From NCBI GenBank assembly GCA_022496805.1, contig CM040103.1, positions 6,652,001-6,716,000 of the forward strand: a stretch of DNA of 64,000 nt, read 5' to 3'. Shown here one piece after another: positions 56,891 to 64,000 of the stretch (the stretch's first letter is position 1; the number at the start of each line of letters is the position of its first letter). A program made the translations under genes and the position numbers. The stretch comes from Pohlia nutans (taxonomy: Eukaryota > Streptophyta > Bryopsida > Bryales > Mniaceae). Under the pieces are notes generated by a model, which saw only the letters and a list, made by a program, of their open reading frames with translations, was not told the DNA's origin and did not search any database.

Positions 56891-58484
56891 GTACACTCCC
56901 CTTTAAATTTAGTAAATTGCAAAGATGCATCATAAAATGCAATTAGGAGGGATATTTTGAAATTGATGTATAAATAAAAGCTGCACATTATGACTTTTGG
57001 ATTCTATCCATATGGTTAGATGTATTATTGCTATTACCATTATTTTTGTATAAAATTTGAAACTTAAAATTGAAAATTCTTTTGTTATTTCATTACATAT
57101 AAAATATTGACAATCTATGAATGAATTTTTTGTGATGGGTTGAAATGTACTACTCTAAATGTAGTGATATTTGAATATTTTTTGGTTGCTTAAATTTATG
57201 AGATGTATGTAGATGTTTGGTTCTTTAGGGGTTAAAGGACATATTTCAAATTAGCAAATTAAGCCTCATACATATCACAAGTCATAGAGTTAATCAACAT
57301 GAACCCAATTGATAGGACACTCCTCTCGGCCATAAAGAAGGCAAAGCTAGAGCGACTTGGGTTGATGTATCAAAACATGTTCAAAAGTTCTATAGGCTTT
57401 TCTAAATTTCCCTCCCTTTTAAACACGAAATGGTAGTACTAGAAGTTTTCAAGGATGTTGACATTGTCTTTATAGACTGAAACTTAAGAAAAAAATTGCA
57501 AAACCAACATTGTGTGCAACAAACAATGGCCAAACTCTAAACCCCATTACAACTCAAATGTCCATAAAAGCAAAAAACCAAACCATAAACTCCAATTTCA
57601 TCTTTACATTTTCTATGGTGAATCGTGATATATGGCTCAAAATGTACAAGCAATAACTTGTGGTTGATGTGCAAAAATAACATAGTACAATTAGTTTTGG
57701 AAAGCACAAAATCAACGTAGATCTAAGAACACACTAAATTATACACTTGCTAGTTTGGAGGCCTTGTACTCTTGCAGCATTCACCTTCCACATCAACGCC
57801 GTTGGATAAGAATTGTTCAAATGTAGGAACGATTCATCATTAGGAGTGAGGCTTGGAACACTAGTTAGTGTCTCACAATGAGGAGTCATGATTTTACTAC
57901 CCGATGGTGTAGAAAGGAGGGAATGTGAAACCAAGGTAGGTCCCACGTGATGCAACTATTTAGATGGCCTTGGCTACAAAGCATTTAGCTTTCTTCATAT
58001 AAGTGTGGTGTAAATTGAAAGTTCCAAATGACAATGATTGATTTACTAACTACAATATGATCTTTTTGCAAAGTTAATGGTTTGAAAAAGTAATTTAGCT
58101 GAGACTTTTACTTCACTATTACTCTAATAGATGTTAATTATTAGACAAGAAGTTTGTTAAAAAAATTTGCCACTGGTTGAGAGTCTTACAATTATGTTAG
58201 TTTTATGTAAATATAGTGACCACAACAGATAAGAATGATCGTTCAACACTTTGTTTGAAAAGTCTTGAAAGTTAAGCACCCGAAGTCCACAAAACGGTGC
58301 ATTGCACCATTACCAATGGTATCACCATTTTTGCACACTCCCTACAAATGGAAACTTGTGCTCAACATTATGTTACACATGGGAGCGCATTCATTTCTCC
58401 ACATTACGGTACTACATCGGCATTGGGACCTCTACCCTCAAACGCAGCTACAGTAATATGAGGTTACGCACTCATTAAAATGCA
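56891..58484. other. No gene seen; a solo TTAA-family terminus at 57215-57235
   Basis: GGTTCTTTAGGGGTTAA ending at 57235 is a right end of the TTAA family without a visible left partner. Short frames (57734-57955, 58265-58456) show no domain. Confidence 0.4.
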
Positions 58485-58791
58485 TAAGAGCATTCACACT
58501 CATGCACGCTAGAGCTAACTTGCATAAATTATTCATTTACATTTGAAGAGCCCTTGCACTACACTCCTCCACCCTTGCACGCCCCTCACACATCAAAAGT
58601 GCACATCAAATAGTCAATAGACCAATCACAAGTAGAATGTGGGATATAGTCAATTAAATAGTGATTTGAAGAGTCATTTCTTAACACGCTAGGATTGAGG
58701 GTCAAGAGGCATTTTTGAAGAGCCCTTGGCACTTTTCATCTACTTCTTGAGTGAGAGAGACTCTAAGAGGGCATGGGTGGCCATGCTCTAA
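58485..58791. mobile_element. Tourist-like MITE, copy 1 (downstream of the proteasome gene)
   Basis: GAGCATTCACACTCATGC at 58488 and GCATGGGTGGCCATGCTC ending at 58788 form imperfect inverted ends. TAA is repeated on both sides (58485-58487, 58789-58791), the PIF/Harbinger target. A second copy is at 61408-61886. Confidence 0.75.
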
Positions 58792-58837
58792 GAAGCAGCG
58801 GCCAGCAGCTAAAAATCGCCAGAAAGAAAGACACGGG

Positions 58838-58860
58838 AAAAAAAAAAAAAAAAAAAAAAA
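58838..58860. repeat. Poly-A tract
   Basis: About 23 consecutive A. No retroelement boundary could be tied to it. Confidence 0.9.
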
Positions 58861-58977
58861 ACTCTAACCCCTCACATTATGGATGCGCTTTTGCCCAGTT
58901 TTGGGGGTGCCTTAGTGACATTTATGGGCAACCGTATCAGGACAGCACTTCAAAGTTTCATAACAAATCCATTCTTT

Positions 58978-59080
58978 ACTGAAAAAAAAGATGGTTCCAC
59001 TTCCATTCCTTCACGTTTTCATTTGCCTTTACTGAAAAAAAAACATGGTTCCACTTCTGTTCCTTCACATCTTCATTCCA
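58978..59080. repeat. Tandem duplication, 53-bp unit, two copies
   Basis: ACTGAAAAAAAAGATGGTTC at 58978 and ACTGAAAAAAAAACATGGTT at 59031, each followed by CCACTTC.(A/G)TTCCTTCAC. It sits inside an 81-codon frame (58879-59124) that is not otherwise supported as a gene. Confidence 0.75.
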
Positions 59081-59431
59081 AAAATGAACAATTCATAGCT
59101 TCTCAAAACACCACTAAAGAATAATCCAGAGTCCGTAACCCCATCAGGTGCTCCACGTTCACCCATAGCAGTAAGGGCAATGTTCCCATGTAAGAAATAG
59201 CATAACGTCATCTTTCTCATTCAGGCCATAAGAGACACCACTTGAACAAAACGAATGCTCAGAGTAAAACCAAAATGGGGGCCTGCTGACATGATTGTCT
59301 CAAAAGAAAAGTTATTCACAAGATAGCTGAACCATCCATAGCGAGTTTTCCAAACGAAGTGAGCAATGCCAACCTTGCTAACAGCTAAGCAGTGAGGGAC
59401 GGCGTGTGGGACTGCTGGAAATGATTTAGTT

Positions 59432-61120
59432 CTAGCTTACAGACATGGGAGAAGCTATGGGAGCAGCTGCAGGGGGCCCCTGCTTATCTTCCACGGTTCT
59501 CCGCCACAAAAGCTCCCGGGCACCATCCTTGTCCACTATCTTAATGACAAAGTTTGGGGGGGAGACCACAAGCCTGCTCCTCACTTCCTCAATACATTTA
59601 TCAACCAGCTCCAAGGCCTTGTCCAGTGACATGTTCTTCTCGAAGTACCTGTCCATCAATGAAAGCAGAAAGTAGGCCCCTGCATCACATATTAAATTTG
59701 CTCATATTAGCTACAGACATGAAGCAAGGCAATTCAGGTACGGAATCCATTCGTGTAGAATCCCTCTCCCATGGGTTGAAAAATCACCCATTGTAAAGTT
59801 GCAAGAAATAGGATACTTCTTCACGGTCAAAAATGCTACCATGATAGTTGCAATACTCATGGTTCAAGGGTAGATAACCATTGGAATCCTCTCAAAATGG
59901 GGACAAGACCACCAAAATGAAACAATAAAAAGTTCCATTCTAGTAAAGGAACCCACTCAAAACAGGTATGGAAATGGGTTCCGAGAACACCCTCCTTAAC
60001 CATGTAGCAGGATTGTAGATAACTCACCATAGCCTATTCCACCTTTCTCAAGCTTGTGAAGAGTTGAGATGTAGTCCAAGTAGTAAAGTGATGGACCCTG
60101 GTCCTTATCCCACCCAGCTAGCATCATATTGACTTGGTAAGGGTTCTGTCAACACAGAGGGTCAGATAGAGCAAATCGGAAGTCAGAAGGGTCTAAATAA
60201 GCTTAGATATCCCAGTTTCAACGTGTCCATATACAGTCTCAGTAATTTTCTCCCTGTCATTAAAAAAACTTAGTCATTCATGTTTAATATATACAATCAA
60301 GCGAGCCTCCTTACAGAAGCAAGCGATAAGTCTCCAATTTCTGCAGTTTCAGGTAATCTCGGTCGAAGGAGAGAAATGGCAAAACAGGTCAGCAAGCAAA
60401 GCATTCCTGAAATGCGGGCTTCAGCTTTGCTTAAATCTTGCACCTTCCAGCTTTAAGTTCCCCTTTCAGTTGTTCATTTAAAAAAAAAACTCCGACATCT
60501 TTCTGGACAACACACCTAATCAAACTGCATTTAATGGCATCGAAATCAAACCCTAGATACTCTTTCATTTTACTTATCTTTATTAAAATCGAAACATAAA
60601 GACGTGATTCTTTCTTAACATGGCCTACCTTTCGCAGGGCGGTAGCAAGCTCTCCCCGAGTGAAATTCGCAGCGGCCGACGTTGAAAGGGGAATCCCATT
60701 CCGGTACTCGTACAACAAAATATTCTTCTGGATGTACTCCGAGAATTGCACTCTGCAACCATCACCAAACCCTAATCCCATCAAACCCTAACTCCATTCA
60801 AAAACTCCAGAAACACGGATCAAACCTACAATCGTCCAAACTCTACTCAAACCCTAATTCTTGCGATACCACTCAAACCCTAATTCTTCGAATACCACTC
60901 AAATGGATAGCCGGTGGTGTTCGAAGAATCGGGAAAGAAAGGGGATGCTCGATTGGTAGTACCTGTCGCCGCTCTCGCCGGTGACGCCGAGCAGCTTGTG
61001 CTTGTCGAGGATCATGATCTTGTCCTCGTTGGTCTTCTGCACCACGATGCTCTGCACTTGCGAGGTGTCAGCCACCACGAGCGCGAAGCCATCGCCCACC
61101 AGCCCGAATATGCTCTCCAT
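59432..61120 (-). CDS. PBD1: 20S proteasome subunit beta type-2 (beta-4, plant PBD)
   Basis: Four exons on the minus strand join in phase: 61120-60963, 60752-60629, 60145-60028 and 59679-59432 (215 codons plus TAG). The start at 61120 (ACCATGG context, [20 protein letters not shown]) matches the family; an ATG 15 bp upstream is in frame but not conserved. Conserved blocks are [59 protein letters not shown], and [20 protein letters not shown]. The protein has no propeptide and no N-terminal Thr, so it is one of the non-catalytic beta subunits in the two inner rings of the 20S core. Length fits the plant family (about 200-215). The C-terminus after residue 200 is a short Pro/Ala tail. Introns have GT-AG ends. 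Tourist-like MITE copies flank the gene on both sides. Confidence 0.95.
60767..60883 (-). promoter_or_regulatory. Cluster of four telo-box motifs in proteasome intron 1
   Basis: AAACCCTAA occurs at 60767, 60783, 60849 and 60875. The last two are part of a 26-bp tandem repeat (ACCCTAATTCTTGCGATACC and ACCCTAATTCTTCGAATACC). Telo-boxes in plant 5' regions are linked to expression in growing cells. The role here is inferred. Confidence 0.5.
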
Positions 61121-61407
61121 GGTAATCGCAAACAACTTCTTGAGGTATTAACAATGCGAAGCTCTTGAGGTCTTGACCGCAACCGCTCTCGTCGCAATGA
61201 GCTCCAAAACTTAACAAGATCGAAACTCTTTTGACACAAAAGGCTTGTTCGCCTTGGGGAGGAGGTTTCCCACGTCACCCAGGCTCGGAAACCTGAGTCG
61301 CCGGCAGACTCCATCTCGTCCCTCCGATCACTGCCGGAGATCCAACGGCGTGTGGGAGCCGACGTGGCGGGAGAGGCATCATTTTTTTCTGTCCTCTATA
61401 TGACAGT
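61121..61407 (-). promoter_or_regulatory. Upstream region of the proteasome gene
   Basis: This is a short GC-rich stretch between the start codon and the Tourist-like MITE at 61408. Frames on both strands here overlap the gene's exon 1 and are not separate genes. Confidence 0.4.
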
Positions 61408-61886
61408 GAGAGCATTCCCACCCATGCACGCTAGGACTAACTCGCTGAAATTATTCATTTACATTTGAAGGGCCCTTGCACTCACACAGGGCACTTTGAC
61501 ATAGTCACCACGTAGTAAATGGTACAAAAATGGTGGTGAATTCGTGGTGAACACTTGCTTAATTGAGCAGTTGTTCAATTTAGCAAGTGTTCACCACGAA
61601 TTCACCACCATTTTTGTACCATTTACTTGGCAGTGAATTGGTCAAGGTTCCCTGTGTCACATTCCTCCACCTTTGCACGCCCTTCACATATCAAAAGTGT
61701 GCATTAAATAGTCAATGGACCAATCACAAGTAGAATGTGAGGCTATAATCAACTAATTAGTGATTTGAAGGCTCAATTTCTAACACGTTAGGATTGAGAG
61801 TCAAGAGGTATTTTTGAAGGGTCCTTGGCACTTTTCATTTACTTCTTGAGTGTAGAGACTATAGGAGGGCATGAATGGCCATGCTC
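61408..61886. mobile_element. Tourist-like MITE, copy 2 (upstream of the proteasome gene), interrupted
   Basis: It matches copy 1 (58488-58788) in the same orientation over its whole length, apart from the insertion at 61482-61659. Its own target duplication is no longer clear. Confidence 0.75.
61482..61659. mobile_element. Palindromic element nested in MITE copy 2
   Basis: CACAGGG at 61485 and CCCTGTG ending at 61656 are the ends. The inner arms AGTAAATGGTACAAAAATGG and GAATTCGTGGTGAACACTTG are mirrored exactly. TCA is duplicated (61482-61484, 61657-61659). Copy 1 at 58560-58575 shows the uninterrupted host sequence. Confidence 0.8.
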
Positions 61887-62502
61887 TAAGGGCAAAACTT
61901 AGATGTGTTAAGTAACAAAATGTTACTTCTACAGCTTCGATAAAGTTTAGTCCATAAGAGGAAATGAGAGGCATGACGTTTAGTAATAATTCATACAGTC
62001 AAACTTTCCAAAAAAATAGTTACTCATTTCATGAATTTTGAAGCATTTATTTTTTAATATTCAACAAAATTACAATTTTTATTTTTAGAATTTGAAATTT
62101 GGTATGATTGGTTTAAAATAAACACTCTATATTTAAATGGTAGATGGAAAAAAAATTAAAGGAGAGAACACCATTAATTTCCCAATATAGTAAGTTTTAT
62201 AACACTAAGACAATGTTGAGGTGTTTTTTGAAAAAATCTCCTTGATGGAGTTTAACTCAAACTGATAAGATTCAAATTGGGTTGGAAAGTAGACTTGATT
62301 TCCTATTTGACAATAAAGTTATCCTAAAAGAGAAGTTGTGTTTCAACAAAATTCCATATGTTTTGCTTTAATGTACTCTTATTTGTTCACTCTAAATAGT
62401 TATAAAGTATGAAAGAGCTTAGTGGTCTCGCATTATTAGGTGTGTAAAAGCTTGGTGGTCTTCAAACTCATGCACAACTAGTTTAGCCGTCTTTTTTGAT
62501 GG
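61887..62502. other. No gene seen; AT-rich intergenic sequence
   Basis: No open frame of note and no repeat boundary. Confidence 0.3.
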
Positions 62503-63046
62503 TTAACCCCTAAGTGCCCAATCAACCATATTATGTTTGATTTTTGGTCAAACATCCAAAAAATCAAGTGTTTTAGCTTTAATGTAGTTGGTGTTTTCAT
62601 TAGATGTTTAAGTTAAGTTATGATACATCTTTTGACCGTTGGGATTGGAAAATAGACTTCATTTGAAGTTTTTCCACCGTTGAGAAATTTGGAAATTGAG
62701 TGTTCAAAATACAAAGGGCTTTCTAAGAATGCTCCAATTATAGGTTTCTTTTATTTTCTTCACTTTCATATTTTTACTACTTGTAAATGTAACTTTTATC
62801 TACCTTAAATACAATTTTTGATATTAAATTGGACAAAAATATATTTATTTTGAATTTTTATCTTGTTTATATAATAAAAATTGTAAATATTCAAAATATC
62901 TTCCAATCATGTTGAAATTTTTGTCATACCTTCATAGTGCTAATGACTATCAATGAAAAATTATAAATCATCCAATGTGATATTTCAAGTATGCAAATTG
63001 TAGTGATTTGACTTTTGCAGAATAGGTGAGGACATTTAGGGGTTAA
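62503..63046. mobile_element. TTAA-family element, 544 bp
   Basis: TTAACCCCTAAGTGCCC at 62503 pairs with GGACATTTAGGGGTTAA ending at 63046. Both TTAA copies are intact. AT-rich, non-coding. Confidence 0.75.
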
Positions 63047-63070
63047 ACTAGTTGTACATGAGTTTTAAAG

Positions 63071-63258
63071 GCACCACGGGCCCTGGCTTGGTGGTTGGGG
63101 CTCATAGCCCCCAATATAGAAGTTGTGGGTTCTATTCCCCATGCCGGCGTGGTGCTCACCACTATAGTTCACCCAACTATGGTAGGGGGTCCTTGGACCT
63201 TGTTGTATGGGTACCTCAAAGTCCTTTTGGGGGGATACCATGTTCAGTATCTTCAAGG
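63071..63258 (+). repeat. tRNA-derived SINE
   Basis: The head has an A box (TGGCTTGGTGGTTGGGGC, about 63083) and a B box (GGGTTCTATTCCCC, about 63126) at tRNA-like spacing, followed by about 120 bp of unrelated body. It stops where the MITE at 63259 begins. Confidence 0.65.
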
Positions 63259-63484
63259 CACTACACTAAATAGGTAGATTAGTGTTAGATAATTATAAGA
63301 TTTGATAATATTATAGATTTTTACTCTCGACAAAAAAATTTACTAAAGACATTGATTCCAATACTATTGAAAGATCCCCATCTTGACCAATATAGAGGGT
63401 AAAAAAATTGGTCAACAGTAAAAACTTACAACATGTTTATGTAAATTAGTGTATCTAACACTAATCTACCTATTTAGTGTAGTG
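63259..63484. mobile_element. MITE with 32-bp perfect inverted ends starting CACTACACTAAA
   Basis: CACTACACTAAATAGGTAGA at 63259 continues through TTAGTGTTAGAT and is repeated exactly in reverse complement ending at 63484. A target duplication is not evident. CACTA-like termini, but the class is uncertain. Confidence 0.7.
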
Positions 63485-63663
63485 GTTAGTTAGGTAGTAG
63501 CATAATGTGTCACTATAGTGTCCATCTTCGAAAGGGGAGAGTAGTATTGTCCCAATTTCCCCTTTTCCGGTGGGCATCGGATCATTGGCATTACGAACGG
63601 ACACTTCATTCACGCCGGCCTATTGCTAAAAAGGGACCGGAGTTTCTATCTATCTATCTACAT
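63485..63663 (+). repeat. SINE-like dispersed repeat with (TATC)n tail, copy 2
   Basis: It matches 55276-55430 (TTCCGGTGGGCATCGGATCA, GAACGGACACTTCATTCACG, GGGACCGGAGTTT) and ends in CTATCTATCTATCTA. Confidence 0.55.
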
Positions 63664-64000
63664 GAGTTTAGAGACCACCAAGCTCTTACACCTAATCATG
63701 AGAGGTCATTAAGCTCTTCTACATTTTATAACTATTTAGAGTGAACAAATAAGAGTATATTAAAGCAAAACACATGGCATCTTGTTCAAACATAACTTCT
63801 CTTTTAGGATAACTCCAATATTTGAATAATTATAAAATAATAATATTTCATCTAATTTTTGTGGTAGTAATATTGAATCATGAACATTGTGTTTATGATA
63901 TTTCCTTAATTTTTACAACTTTCAACTATCCTCTTAGCCCTCACCAATGATACTAGTTGTAAAATAATAACATTTTTTTTCACGGGCAGCTTGAGGGTCA
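63664..64000. other. No gene seen; AT-rich sequence to the window edge
   Basis: Part of it (63700-63790, GTGAACAAATAAGAGTA...) is an inverted duplicate of about 62330-62400 (TACTCTTATTTGTTCAC). Nothing else is recognised. Confidence 0.35.

Overview
The window looks like nuclear DNA of a streptophyte, most likely a land plant; the species and even the major group cannot be fixed from the sequence. The evidence is spliced genes whose products resemble plant 20S proteasome beta-4 (PBD type) and RPAP3, AAACCCTAA (telo-box) motifs beside or inside genes, a Stowaway-like MITE, and a Ty3/gypsy element whose primer-binding site fits a plant-type tRNA-Glu. The DNA is AT-rich and mostly repetitive. Only three host genes can be supported: a dual-specificity phosphatase cut by the left edge (1-600, minus), an RPAP3-like co-chaperone gene (19369-25645, plus, 11 coding exons) and a proteasome beta-4 gene (59432-61120, minus, 4 exons).

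Region by region. 1-1.4 kb: phosphatase gene and its upstream region. 1.4-17.7 kb: almost entirely small DNA transposons. The dominant family begins TTAACCCCTAAA.GNCC and ends in the mirror image, so it is TTAA-flanked like piggyBac elements. A second family has CAGTNGGGT ends on TA sites. Several elements are nested, and one insertion (10437-11418) can be read precisely because an empty copy of its host element lies at 2167-3081. 17.7-25.7 kb: RPAP3 gene, with three TTAA elements and a Stowaway-like element confined to introns. 25.7-33.7 kb: MITEs, a three-copy unclassified repeat, a tRNA-related SINE candidate, tandem repeats and no recognisable gene.

The 34-55 kb region is the centre of the window. 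A non-LTR retrotransposon (LINE) on the plus strand has an ORF1 with an RRM-like and coiled-coil region and an ORF2 of about 7 kb. ORF2 shows, in order, a 2A-like ribosome-skipping motif (GDIETNPGP), an APE-type endonuclease, reverse transcriptase, RNase H, a CCHC zinc finger and a C-terminal PD-(D/E)XK-like (restriction-like) domain. ORF1 is split by an 8.16-kb Ty3/gypsy element on the minus strand (37599-45760) with a GTAT target duplication, TG...CA LTRs, polypurine tract, PBS and a broken gag-pol. Both elements are defective: several stops and frameshifts are visible in each.

55-64 kb: SINE-like repeats, an orphan terminal exon (55451-55557), the proteasome gene flanked by two same-orientation copies of a Tourist-like MITE (one carrying a nested palindromic element), another TTAA element, and a SINE/MITE/SINE-like composite at the right end.

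The best candidate for something little described is the LINE that combines a 2A-like motif, two endonuclease-type domains and RNase H. Second is the TTAA-flanked MITE family, because piggyBac-like elements are not a usual component of land-plant repeat annotation.
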